Of a stretch of 64,000 nucleotides of DNA, positions 22,550 through 32,715 are shown one piece after another. The notes below the pieces were generated by a model. That model saw only the letters and a list, made by a program, of their open reading frames with translations, ran no database searches and was not told where the DNA came from. The translations under genes and the position numbers were made by a program. Positions within the stretch are counted from its first letter, which is position 1. Every line of letters begins with the position of its first letter. Source of the DNA: Setomelanomma holmii (Eukaryota; Ascomycota; Dothideomycetes; Pleosporales; Phaeosphaeriaceae); contig ML978183.1 in the NCBI GenBank assembly GCA_010015745.1, positions 1 to 64,000 of the forward strand. Reading direction: 5' to 3'.

Positions 22550-23130
22550 TGTAGTAATGGCGCGGTGTGAAAGCAGTCTTTTCTTCTGAGTTGAGTAGTT
22601 CGTCGTTCTTACTACTTCCCGGTTCTCTGAATTGGCGGGCGAGACTGTTTTGCGGAAGTGGGTGAGGTCGAAAGGTGAAGTTGGGTGTAGCTTTGAAGCA
22701 CCAGTTGCCAGTAACTTTTTGGTTCGGAGAAGCTACACTCGCCTAATGTGGCGTCATAGTCCGCTTAGTCTTGCCTCACCAAAGCCGGTGGAAAAGGCAT
22801 TGAAATGCAACACTTTCATAAAACACTACAGTATTGTATAGGAGGCGTCGTTCGCGTAGACATGCAGAGCGCGCCAGCGCAATCAATGCCCCCAAGAGCA
22901 CGGTACGCAGCTCTCGAGTGCTCCACTGCGTCCAAAGCAGTTCAACGCCTTTTTGCCCGGCCGTATATGTGGCACATAGTCCTACTCCAATCGCCGAGTC
23001 ATGCAATCCCACGCAAAAGTCATCAAAGTCATTCGCTCATGCTCACGTTCCTGTAGAAGACCCTTCCCATCTGGCCCCGAAGATTCATTAGCGGGCTTTC
23101 GACCCGAGGCTTGACTCTGCGTTCCGGCGA

Positions 23131-24458
23131 CTAGACGGCTTGGTAGAGCAGAAGAGGCTCGCCAATGTTCTCGATCTCGGGGATTGTACACTTCAGGTCG
23201 AATGCCTTGGATAGCACGATCTTGAAGATCTTGGTAGTGTTAGCTTTGGCTACTGTACGCTTAAATAATGGCGCATACCTTTTGCACGTTGATGCTGTGG
23301 CTTGTGCTGCTGAAGATAAGGCTGGCCTTCATCGCTCTCGCAAATCGCTTGGCCTGTGTTGAGTCAGTATATGATGGAGAACGCAACCTCGCGTTACGCA
23401 CCTGATTCGAGATTTCTTCTTGCTCCTCGCGGGGAAAGTTCACAAAATGGTCGTATTTGGTGCCGACCAGGAATGGGATGGCAGTCTTGTTGAAGCCGCG
23501 CCCTTGGCGGTACCACTCCTTGATGGAGTTGAGTGTGCTCTTGCGTGTCAAGTCGAACATGAAGAGTATAGCGACTGCATCGTTGCACACTAATGGCAAC
23601 ATGTTGACGAACTCGCGCTGGCCTCCAAGATCCCAGATGGAGAAGGTGATCTCAGTGTTTCGAATCGAAATAGTCTTCTCCATGAAGTTGACACCTGAAA
23701 TTGTCAGTACAAGTGCCATGTTGACCGCAGATTTTATGCGCACCCAAAGTCTGGATGTAGTCCTCGTCCCAGCTGCCCTCGACATATTTTACCATCAGAC
23801 TGGTCTTGCCAATTTGTGCATCACCGACCATGCCGACCTTGATGACCACGCTCGCGTTCTTGTTGGCAGTTTCTGGCGCAGGCTGTTGCTGTGCGCTCCG
23901 CTGGTTCTGATCCTGGTACGAGTTCGCCCTTGAACCACCCTCTGAGACTGGGTACCGTCCCATCTGTGAATTCGGCCGCGAGTGCGACTGGCCCATGTGT
24001 GTCTCTTTGCTCCCGTCGTAGTAGGCTGGCCGCGGCGGCGTGTCAGCGTCTGAGGGCGTGTTGAATCGCGAGCCATTATGCCCTGAGTATTGGTATGCTG
24101 TGTCGGAGTACGAGGTGGAGGGTCGGTGTTGTTCTTGCGAGTAGCCGTTGTTGTTTGGTGCATAGGCATCGTTGTTCTGTGCATAGCCGCCGTTGTTGGG
24201 TGCGTAGCCGTTGTTGTTCGGATGGAAGCTAGGGAGTGGCCCGACAGTAGACGCAGTAATGGTCGTATTCATACTATCGTCCATGTCCATGGTCTGGTCC
24301 ATGTGCTTGTGCGCTTCCTGGCCATCGACGACGATCTGTTCGGGCTGTATTTGCGATATCTCGTGTGTTTGCTGCACTTGCTCGGGCTGCATTTCTATCT
24401 GCATCCGCTCCGCCGGCGTGTGTTGCGGCGGCTGCATCTGGTCAGGATACATGTCCAT
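23131..24458 (-). CDS. Spg1/Tem1-type septation GTPase
   Basis: This is a Ras-superfamily GTPase acting at the spindle pole body to trigger the septation initiation / mitotic exit network. Four exons (23744-24458, 23402-23694, 23279-23353, 23131-23229) give 393 aa. The three introns are 48-49 nt with good GT-AG ends. The GTPase domain begins at about residue 200: KVGMVGDAQIGKTSLMVKYV (P-loop), YIQTLGVNFMEKTI, SIWDLGGQREFVNMLP (the DLGGQ form is diagnostic of Spg1/Tem1), VGTKYD, and the C-terminal FDLKCTIPEIENIGEPLLLY. The ~200-residue N-terminal extension is Gln/Asn-rich, with repeated NNNGYAPNN-type units (PNNNGYAPNNGGYAQNNDAY). An ATG at 24458 (MDMYPDQMQPP) is the first in frame; the open frame extends upstream but without ATG. 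It is head to head with RRB1. Confidence 0.9.
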
Positions 24459-24910
24459 GGCAAAGAGTTGGGATGTTTGTGTATGCGCTTGACTCGAGGT
24501 GCCTGGGATGTCTTGGATGGGCGAATAGGAGAGGTGCAGACGCCGGTCGATGCACTGGTCAACTGCCCCGCTTGCAGCTGGATTCGCGCACGCGTCGAGA
24601 CCTGCAGGGCTGGTGTTGTGAGAGAATGGTCGTGTCTGGACGCGTTGGGAAGACACATGCAGCAGCTCAGGAGGCTCTGCAGGCGCTGTGGGGTCAAGTG
24701 CGCTCTCTCTGCGTGGCTTGCTGGGGTGCAATTGGAGACGAGATGGCCCGGGGTGGTTTATGATGATGAAAGGCTGAGCGGCTGGCGCTAACACAGCGCG
24801 ATACGGCGATAGGCGCGGGCTCCAAAATGTTCCAAAATTTCCCCGCCGCGAACACACTTTTTAGGAACATTACATCGCGCCCCACAACACAATAATACCG
24901 ACCCGCAAAC
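24459..24910. promoter_or_regulatory. Divergent promoter region, Spg1-like / RRB1
   Basis: These 452 bp separate two divergent start codons. The minus-strand reading frame of the GTPase stays open through most of it, probably as 5' UTR. The RRB1 side includes a CAACACAATAATACC stretch close to its start. No regulator site can be named. Confidence 0.4.
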
Positions 24911-26435
24911 ATGGCCAAACGTCCCGCAGACTCGGAGCAAGAGCAGGAGGCCATCAAAAATGGAGATCGTCCCATGGAAATTGACCAAGATGAGGTGGGA
25001 GATTTCGAGGACGAGTTTGAGGACGAATTCGAGAGCGAGGATGAAATACTCGAGGCAGGTGTAGATGGGCGGCCAGATGAGGAGAGGGAAGCCGAAGAGC
25101 GAGAGAGTATGTGAATTGCTCCAACAGAATGCGCCCATTGACTAACATGTACAAGACGGTATGGACATCGATCAAGGCACCTTCATACCCGGTCGGCACA
25201 AGCTCTCACCTGGCGAAACCCTCAATCCCGATCTTTCCACGTACGAGATGCTTCACACCCTGGAAGCGCCATGGCCGTGTCTGTCATGCGACATAGTGCC
25301 AGACAGCCTGGGCTCAGATCGCAAGACTTACCCTGCAACTGTCTATGCAGTTGCAGGCACACAAGCGGCGCGAGGACGAGACAAGGAGAACCAGATCATG
25401 GTCATGAAGATGAGCAGTCTATCGCGCATGGAGAAGGAGGACGAGGAAGAGGACGATGACTCGGACGACGAGGCGTCAGATCCCATTCTGGAGACCAAGG
25501 CGATACCGTTGCCGAGCTGCACGAACCGCATACGAGCGCACCAGACCCCGCAGAGCACATCCGCAAGCCCGCCAACAACCCTCACAGCTGCTATGACCGA
25601 GTCGGGGCAGGTCCTGATCTACGATGTCACACCACACCTGACTGCTTTCGACACGCCGGGCACCACGATTTCTCCCACACAAAACAAGCCTGTTTGCACA
25701 ATACGGGCGCACAAGTCCAACGAGGGCTATGCACTAGACTGGTCACCACTGATACCTGAAGGAAAGCTATTGACAGGCGATATTGCTGGAAACATTTTTG
25801 CAACTACCAGGACGCAAGGTGGTGGTTTCGTAACAGACACCACACCGTTCACAGGTCACAAAGGCACAGTGGAAGAGCTACAGTGGTCACCTACAGAAAA
25901 GCACGTCTTCGCTTCAGCATCGAACGACGGCACAGTCAAGATCTGGGACGCGCGGTCAAAATCAAGAAAAGCTGCCGTCAGCGTAAAGGTCTCAAAGACC
26001 GATGTCAACGTGCTGAGCTGGTCGCACCAAACCGCGCATCTGCTAGCGTCAGGCGCAGATGATGGCGAATGGGCAGTCTGGGACCTACGGCAATGGAAGC
26101 CTTCGACTTCAATGGCAAGCGACGTAAAGCCCTCGCCAGTCGCATCGTACACATTTCACAAGGAGCAAATCACCTCAGTCGAATGGCATCCCACCGATGA
26201 CAGTATCGTTCTCGTCTGCGCTGGCGACAACACACTCACACTATGGGATCTTGCGGTCGAACTGGACGACGAAGAGAGCAGAGACACAGCAGGCGTGCAA
26301 GATGTACCGCCGCAACTGCTATTCGTGCACTACATGGACCAGATCAAGGAAGCGCACTGGCACCCGCAGATACCGGGCACTATCATGGCGACGGGAGGAT
26401 CGGGCTTCAACGTGTTCAAAACCATCAGCGTTTAA
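24911..26435 (+). CDS. RRB1: Ribosome assembly WD40 protein Rrb1/GRWD1
   Basis: This nucleolar WD40 chaperone escorts ribosomal protein uL3 (Rpl3) in 60S assembly. Exon 1 is 24911-25106 and exon 2 is 25156-26435. The 49-nt intron has GTATGT, CTAAC and AAG signals, and the protein is 491 aa. The N-terminus is highly acidic (VGDFEDEFEDEFESEDEI), as in the family. CAF1C_H4-binding-like sequence follows: TFIPGRHKLSPGETLNPDL then YEMLHTLEAPWPCLSCDI. Seven-blade WD40 repeats include VEELQWSPTEKHVFASASND then GTVKIWDARS, ASGADDGEWAVWDLRQWKP and ITSVEWHPTDDSIVLVCAGD. The last strand is AHWHPQIPGTIMATGGSGFN. An internal acidic loop (EKEDEEEDDDSDDEAS) is also family-typical. Confidence 0.95.
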
Positions 26436-26702
26436 ACGGAAGGTTGCAGAAATAGCAAACAAAGTTTTGACGACTGCATGCATGTTTGGCGGTTCAGCGT
26501 TTGCATTCCTGAAAGTCTTTGTTACGCATGGTCACGTTACCTGCCATTCACTCCCGATCCGGCACAGGTAATGTGACAAAGAATTCCGAAGCGATCATCA
26601 GCTCACCTTCAGAAAATCTCAAGTTGCTGAACGACTTTTCTTACCTCTCAATCAGTGACTTCCCTCCACGTATTTCCGACTCGTCTCCCTCGAACTCGCT
26701 AC

Positions 26703-27182
26703 ATGACCAACATGGCTCAAACACCCTCTTCCGACACACACTCCCAACCACAACGTTCAAACGAGAATTTCTCACACACAACTTCCAGCTGCGAATCAAG
26801 CTGTGAGGATGACCTTCGTCTCAGCTCGCCTTTCAGCTCGTCCCATTCAGAACATGGCCATCCGGCCTATCCGGCCAAAACCACTCCCATGGTCATCAGC
26901 CTCGTCGACATAACATACCCTGAAAGCTACATGCGCACACCACTGCCACAGCCGCTGCGGTTCGATACGAACCATAACGATGGAACGAACGACATGATGT
27001 TACCAATCTACAAAGGCAACGACCCAGGCGCGGAAGCGGATGTTATTCAGAGCATCGAGCATGAAGACAAGAATTGGTCCAGCAGTACTCCCCAAAGCGA
27101 AACATATCAACGCACAAACCGAAAGAGACGATCGTCCACCTCCAGCAATTCGAGATCGAAAAAGCACAAAACAAGCCCATAA
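26703..27182 (+). CDS. Hypothetical protein, Ser-rich
   Basis: I do not recognise this 159-aa frame. It begins at the ATG of MTNMAQTPSSDTHSQ and is rich in Ser, Pro, Asn and His. It ends in a strongly basic tail (RKRRSSTSSNSRSKKHKTSP), which looks like a nuclear localisation signal. No domain is visible. It lies downstream of RRB1 on the same strand, with 267 bp between them. It could be a real small nuclear protein or a chance frame in non-coding DNA. Codon use looks ordinary. Confidence 0.35.
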   Translation: MTNMAQTPSSDTHSQPQRSNENFSHTTSSCESSCEDDLRLSSPFSSSHSEHGHPAYPAKTTPMVISLVDITYPESYMRTPLPQPLRFDTNHNDGTNDMMLPIYKGNDPGAEADVIQSIEHEDKNWSSSTPQSETYQRTNRKRRSSTSSNSRSKKHKTSP

Positions 27183-28067
27183 CTACTATCCACCCTTCAC
27201 TCCATCTCGTGCTATGCGCTCTTCATATGACTTCTCTGAACCAAGACAACGGCGCCACACTCAGCTCCCGCCATCAACGACGACCCTGAATGGCAGGACC
27301 CATGTCCCAGATCCTTGTCCCAGTACATGTCAGAGCCTATTCGACGCGGTTCGGGACGTCAATCCCACTTCGATGTGATTGGCTTTGATCGATCTTGAAA
27401 CGCATGAACGACGATCCGGGAATGAGATCATGATTTTCATGATGTGCAGCGCATTGTGGCTGAATGCAAATCATAGAGTGTTCTTTCTGCGTGCTATGGA
27501 GTCATGAGAAGGAACCTGTTCTTTGGTCAATTTTCAAGGAGCTAGAGATTGTGGAGCATCCTCTGACCGGGACCTCCTGATTGTGGTAGCAGATGCTCAG
27601 ATTGGAACTCGCTATGTACCATATACAATGAACAACATTCGCTCAAGTTACGCTTGCTGTGCTGTGTGGCGCATTTCGTCAAACAACATCGAATGCCTTG
27701 AATCCGTTGCGCACTTTGCAGCTTCCCCTAAATGACAGCAATATCGTCTCAGTCTTCCATCTCCTGTCTTTTGTTGGCCATGGTCGCTCCACCGTCTTGG
27801 GAACGCGCCTTCTGTGCCTTGTGAAATAAGTTAATCCTGCGCCGCCATATGCATCTTTCCAATTCTGATAGATCGTGTCATGACTGCGCCGAACTCCATC
27901 CCTGATGCATTTCGTCCATGCCTCCTTGTGCTCATTTGTGCGTCGCCATTGCTCGACAGTACTTGCCTTCTCTATTCGTCACTCTCCCAATGTGCCCATC
28001 TTACAACCTCAATCAAGCTCTTATAAACCAAAAACGGGGGGGCGTCTGGGCCTGCAGAACCTTGGTC
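27183..28067. other. Intergenic, no supported gene
   Basis: This ~885-bp region lies between the hypothetical frame and the 3' end of the STE50-like gene. The open frames are short and unrelated to known families. Probably 3' UTRs. Confidence 0.35.
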
Positions 28068-29741
28068 CTACAATACTCCGCCCGGTAGAGGTGTCCCTCT
28101 GTTTTGACCACCCCAACCGAACCCGTCAGATCCCGAGGGCACTGGTCGAACATCGTTCCCGCCTACAGTGCTGACATGGCCTTCGGCAGGCGCGGCGTGC
28201 TTCCTTAACATGAACATAGGTTTTCGGCCCTCCTTGTCCAGTTGCTTGAACAATATAAGCGGTCGCTCGTTCAATCCCAGACAGCGCTCTTGATCACCAT
28301 GAACAATGTAAAGCGCATACTGCCGCCAGTCTGCGGTAATGTTGTATTTCTTGAGTGCCACCGGGAGGACCTTGTGGCACGGGTCATCAATGGAGACTCG
28401 GAAAGACTTGAATATCTCGACTTGCGGATTTGTAGACGATGTAGATGCAGGGTTCGAAGTTGGAGCGTTGAGAGTGCTTGAGCCGCCAGACAGTGGCGGA
28501 TCTCGGTCGTCGGGATTCGGTGTGGGTTGTGTGTTATTTCGTAGAGGTCGTGAGGAAAGAGGAGCTGGTGTCGAGCGAGGATCACGATTGCGATCAGAAA
28601 CCATTGTCGAGTCCGACGCCCATGTGCTTGTCTGAGGCCAGCTTGGTGTGTTGTCGTGCCGGTCATGGTCGTTTCGGACATCGCGAGCGTACTGTCGGCC
28701 CTGATTCTGTGTATAGGCGGGCGACGTCGGGGATGGCTGCGCGATCGAGCTGGGGGACATTTGCGGGCCGGCGCCAAGGGATGCTGTGAGGTGTGAGGAT
28801 GCTGCCACAGCTGCTGCTGAAGGATCCAAAGAAGAATGATCGATAAGAGTGCGGTGCTCTTGAATGGTTGGAGAGGGGTTCTTTGGAGCAGACCCAAGGA
28901 AAAGCTTCTTGGTAGAGAACTTACGCGACAAGCTGCTCCCGCCAGATCTTTCTTGAGTAGCCGGAGGTGATGTGACAGTGTGCTCGTGTGGCGTGGGCAA
29001 TGGCTGCTGGCTATCCTTCAGCATGCGCAGAAGCGGCAGCATCTCCTCTCGCAGCCGCTTGTTTTCATCTATGACTCTGCTGAGATCTTCCCTCAGATGC
29101 CGCAGCTCGGCCTCAGCCGTATGTATCCGCTCGTCTCGCATCTGTACGACTCGAATGACCTTGGCGAAGTCATCTTGTGTAGGTGGGGCTTCTTGTGCCG
29201 ATGTATCCGCAGCTAGGTGGCCGTCAGTACGACACAGACGAGGCGGATTGAGCACCTACAAAGGGGAATATAGTCGTCTGGCTCTATCGGCACATTCTGC
29301 TTGATCTTGATGTCATAGACCGCCTTGAGAATGGTCAGACGGTGTCCAACACTGCTCACGCCCATCTCCTTGAGCTCGGCATGCTGTAATGCGGCCAAGA
29401 CATCGCCAGATATATCCTCCTCTGAGCTCCCAGTTAGTACCTCAAGATATGCGATTGCTGCGCCACGTACCAGCAAACGTGTCTGCATATTGCTCCAGAC
29501 CGAGATCTGATATGAAGTCGGCGACCTGGTCCTCGGTCCATTCCATGATCAGTCCCGTCGGACTGCTCTTGCTATCTCTCGAATGGGTAAATGTGGTTGG
29601 TGTGTGTTCTGTGCTCAGCGGACCTGAGCTAGTAGGCGAGTTCTCGTACTCGCGAGGCAGGGTCGGGCTCATGACGCTGCGCTCGAATTCGTCGTCGGCA
29701 TCGGCGTCCGAGTCCTCGTGGTACTTGGACGTATAGGCCAT
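28068..29741 (-). CDS. STE50: Ste50-type MAPK adaptor (SAM + RA domains)
   Basis: This cytoplasmic adaptor links Cdc42 and membrane sensors to the MAPKKK Ste11 in pheromone, filamentation and osmotic signalling. Three exons (29471-29741, 29260-29421, 28068-29212) give 525 aa. The introns have GTACGT/CTCAG and GTAGGT/CCTAG ends. The SAM domain spans exons 1-2: WTEDQVADFISDLGLEQYAD, then EEDISGDVLAALQHAELKEM, then HRLTILKAVYDIK. A coiled coil follows (ERIHTAEAELRHLREDLSRV), then a long Ser/Pro/Thr linker. The C-terminal RA domain begins FKSFRVSIDDPCHKVLPVAL and includes YALYIVHGDQERCLGLNERP and LFKQLDKEGRKPMFMLRK. Order and length match fungal Ste50. Confidence 0.93.
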
Positions 29742-30792
29742 GGTGGATGACGTCGTACGTCGATCGGCGTGTGGAGAGGGTGGCAGAGAGGAGATTCGGG
29801 GCCGCCAAGCTGGACAGAGCTTGCGGAGGGGACGTTATCAGCGGTCGAGGAGCGCTAGGTGCGAGGGTGGTCCTCGAGTCTCGGCTGCCGCGAGGTCTGT
29901 GGTGTGAATGTAGCCCTGTCGAGGTGTTTGAGACGAAGCGAGATTGACCTGGCGTGTTTCACGGGAGCACTCGGCCTTTGGGATGCTGTATCAGACGGAG
30001 CGCAGGCTGGCAAGTAAAGGAGGGGAGGCGGAGGGTGCTATCGTCGTCCGAGGGCGCGTTGGTGGTTTAAGCGCTTTGTCGGCCTGTCGATGCCTTACGG
30101 TGGGGACGACGCGATTGCAGAGCGCACGACGCAGGGAGGCTACAGAAGGATGCCGCTCAGGCTGGCTGCAGGACAATAGCGAAGGACTGGTGGCGCAACA
30201 AGTACATGTAGGCTGCACAAGACTGCAGAGCAAGACGACTTGATAGACTCGATCAACCGCCTGCATTGCGTCCCGGCGGCTACGGCCAGCCTTAGACCTG
30301 GCGGGATGCAAGCGACAGAATTGCCCTAAGCCGAATATGGGCTAGCGCCAACTCCACTCTTCGATTCAGGTACCAAACCACAGCTTTCCTTCACATGAAT
30401 TGCCTGCCAAAATCTCCAGGACTTGAACAGGGCACGGTTCCGAAGACTGATCACTCTCCGCACATCCTCATCCATCCAGGTCATTTTTCTGCCATACGTA
30501 TCTGGCCTGCCGCATTTGGGCAGTGCAGCTTTGGAAATCGCCAGAATCGACAACTTCAACACCACGAGGCAACCGACGACAAATTACGCATCACAGCTCA
30601 ACATACCTCAGAGAATTACCTTGCAGTGCCAGAAGCACGATCGCGCACCCACTGAACTATCTGCACGGCCAATATCCGACTGCGTGTAGCTGGAGCTTGC
30701 GCAAGCCATAATTGTGCGTCGTGTAATCTGCAGCAAGTACACATTGCAGCAAGTGCCTCCCAAGCTCAACATCGTGCCTTCCCCACGCCAAC
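29742..30792. promoter_or_regulatory. Divergent intergenic region, STE50 / SUS1
   Basis: This 1.05-kb gap separates two genes that point away from each other and must include both promoters. Long frames on both strands lack any family resemblance. I see no transposon or RNA gene. Confidence 0.35.
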
Positions 30793-31227
30793 ATGTCAGC
30801 AAACAAACCCGTCACCATGAGCACCTCTGAAGCCCAGAACAACATCTCGTCCGAGCTCCGCAACAACATTTATTCTGCACTCCTGTCGGGTGACGGCATC
30901 CGCAATATCGAAGGCACCATGGATCGCCAGCTCGCCGAATCGGGCTTCAAGGACGAGCTGAGACGTTACATCACCGACCTCTTCCGCTCAGGCCAAGCCA
31001 CCACTGTGGACGAGGCACGCACCCTCGCCATGGACAAGATCCGCCAACAACAGCAGGGCAAGGACGATCAAAGCAATGGTGCAAATGGTGTCAACGGAAC
31101 CAACGGCGTACATGAGGACGTCCAGAAGTACGGACTAAGCATCCCCACAAAAGCTATTGTTGAGGGAACGAAGACCGTCCGCAAGGAGTTGGAGAAGATC
31201 TGCGATATCACCGAGGAGGACTCATGA
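30793..31227 (+). CDS. SUS1: Sus1/ENY2-like SAGA and TREX-2 subunit
   Basis: This is a small nuclear factor of the e(y)2/ENY2 family. In yeast, Sus1 is shared by the SAGA deubiquitinase module and the TREX-2 mRNA-export complex. It is a single exon of 144 aa with an ATG at 30793. The core helical stretch LRNNIYSALLSGDGIRNIEG, then MDRQLAESGFKDELRRYITD, fits the ENY2 pattern of an ESG-W/F-x-DE-(L/V) helix. The C-terminal TKAIVEGTKTVRKELEKI fits the last ENY2 helix (VP-x-x-VKxEL). A low-complexity insert (NGANGVNGTNGVHED) separates them and makes the protein longer than usual (~100 aa). Yeast SUS1 has introns; none is needed here. Assignment is by pattern only. Confidence 0.6.
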   Translation: MSANKPVTMSTSEAQNNISSELRNNIYSALLSGDGIRNIEGTMDRQLAESGFKDELRRYITDLFRSGQATTVDEARTLAMDKIRQQQQGKDDQSNGANGVNGTNGVHEDVQKYGLSIPTKAIVEGTKTVRKELEKICDITEEDS

Positions 31228-31356
31228 TATCTTTGAGGTGTTGATCCAGCCTCTTGCACCTTGCTAATATGAGCGGCCAGTCTCGAGCGAGATCACATTG
31301 ACCGCGAGCTGGGAGGTACCACGTCGAGGCCGCCTTTAAATGCCTTCAACAAGTGA

Positions 31357-32301
31357 TCCTCCATCCTCATCGATCACAAACTAGCTTTAACATCATTAAG
31401 CAGAAGATCAGGTCCTCCTCCTCAAGCAATTGAACCTCCGGTTGTGGCTCGCGCCCCATCCGCAGCATTAACATCTCTTTTTTCCTGCCCACCGTTGCCG
31501 AGGCATACTTATGGACCTCCGGCGCCGGACCCAGTCATTCGTCTCGCTCAGCCCTCGCTGAGCGCTCCATCTGTGCCACAGTGGCTTCCGAGCACATCTA
31601 ACTACACAACCTTTTCTTGGGAATCAGCGATTGCCTCTCATTCTAGATCTTCGCCATCTCGACCATCCTTCACGGTACACGCACATCGGTCCCCGCATGT
31701 GACGACACCATCAAGAGCTGCAGCCGGCAACGCGTCCCTTCCACACTCACAGGCCTCGAATGCGGCACAAAATCCCACATCACCTGACCGTATTAAAGAG
31801 CCACCTCACAAGCGGCCACGAAGTGAATCACCGCCACCACCACTCCAAGTTACAACTTGTAATGCAACTCGTCCACTACCACAGGCCCCGAATGCGGCAC
31901 AAAAGTCTAGGTCAATTGAGCAGATCGCCAAGCTACCTCAAAAACGGCAGCGATTCCATTCGCCACCACAACCATTTGTGCAAACCTCGGAGAGTGACAT
32001 TTGTCACTGCTGCTACCAACGCAATCTCAGAGAATGTCAAACGCACAATGACTGTGGATTTCGGTACTATTCGCAACAAAGTCATTCGGGCAGACAACCT
32101 TCCTGCCTCCAATGCCTCGGATCGAGTGGAAAATGGCGGTGCAAACCACTCACGGATGAAGCCATGAAGCTCCTGGACGATCGTTGCAATTATTGTTACA
32201 GAGACGAGGCTAATGGGGTAGACTGCGGGACTGAGGTGCCTTGTCGAAGGTGCATTCAGAAGCGGTGGGCTGCGGCGTGTAGACGAAGGAAGGTGAATTG
32301 A
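31357..32301 (+). CDS. Cys-rich hypothetical protein, 3' exon only
   Basis: I do not recognise this protein. The frame is open from 31357 to the stop at 32301, but it has no ATG until almost its end, so an upstream exon must supply the start. I could not find a phase-compatible one. The visible part is Pro/Ser-rich, then carries two diverged copies of a ~105-nt unit (see the repeat entry). It ends in a Cys-rich region: ICHCCYQRNLREC, later SCLQCLGSSGKWRC, then DRCNYCYRDEANGVDCGTEV followed by PCRRCIQKRW. The last cluster loosely recalls a zinc-binding cluster of the Zn2Cys6 kind but is C-terminal. It may be a nuclear zinc protein. Confidence 0.4.
   Translation, partial: SSILIDHKLALTSLSRRSGPPPQAIEPPVVARAPSAALTSLFSCPPLPRHTYGPPAPDPVIRLAQPSLSAPSVPQWLPSTSNYTTFSWESAIASHSRSSPSRPSFTVHAHRSPHVTTPSRAAAGNASLPHSQASNAAQNPTSPDRIKEPPHKRPRSESPPPPLQVTTCNATRPLPQAPNAAQKSRSIEQIAKLPQKRQRFHSPPQPFVQTSESDICHCCYQRNLRECQTHNDCGFRYYSQQSHSGRQPSCLQCLGSSGKWRCKPLTDEAMKLLDDRCNYCYRDEANGVDCGTEVPCRRCIQKRWAAACRRRKVN
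31741..31973 (+). repeat. Imperfect tandem duplication inside the Cys-rich frame
   Basis: Unit 1 (about 31741-31847) and unit 2 (about 31873-31973) share CCAC-ACAGGCC-CGAATGCGGCAC, then a CCTCA-AA/GCGGC-CG block, then CGCCACCAC. Both code for S/P-x-AxNAAQxxxS...Q/HKR-R-SPP in the same frame. Keeping the reading frame after divergence suggests selection on the protein. Confidence 0.7.
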
Positions 32302-32715
32302 TCCTATCCTTCGAGTCTACTTTGGAAAGACATGATATGGTCTGGAACTGGACATGGTTTTGTTTGTGGCATCCGGGGCACTCTGCAATGAGCCGGCACT
32401 GGCCAGAGAGACATTTGGCAGCTCAGAGGTGCATCATTATCAAACGGTCAACAATGCTTAACGATCGAGACTAGCATCAGAACATGCCACGAGCGTGGTC
32501 ATATCATGCAATGAAAGATATTCTCAATATAAAACTCTGTGAATCATGCAATCTCATTCTCATTCAGGTCGCTATCATGAAGTACTACCAATGTCGTGCA
32601 TCAGACTTCCCATCCATGTAGCGTGCCTACAATTACTATCTATCTTCGCGGGCATATAGCCATGGAAATGCGCCAAACCATCCATCCGTCATGAACCCTG
32701 CGTGAACCCATTCCT
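32302..32715. other. Convergent 3' region
   Basis: About 410 bp lie between the 3' ends of the Cys-rich frame and CDC48. Nothing but probable UTR sequence is seen. Confidence 0.4.

Noticed and set aside
24090..24791. A 233-codon plus-strand frame opposite the Spg1-like gene.
   Set aside because: It mirrors the low-complexity Gln/Asn-rich coding sequence on the other strand, starts with no family resemblance and is a compositional shadow.
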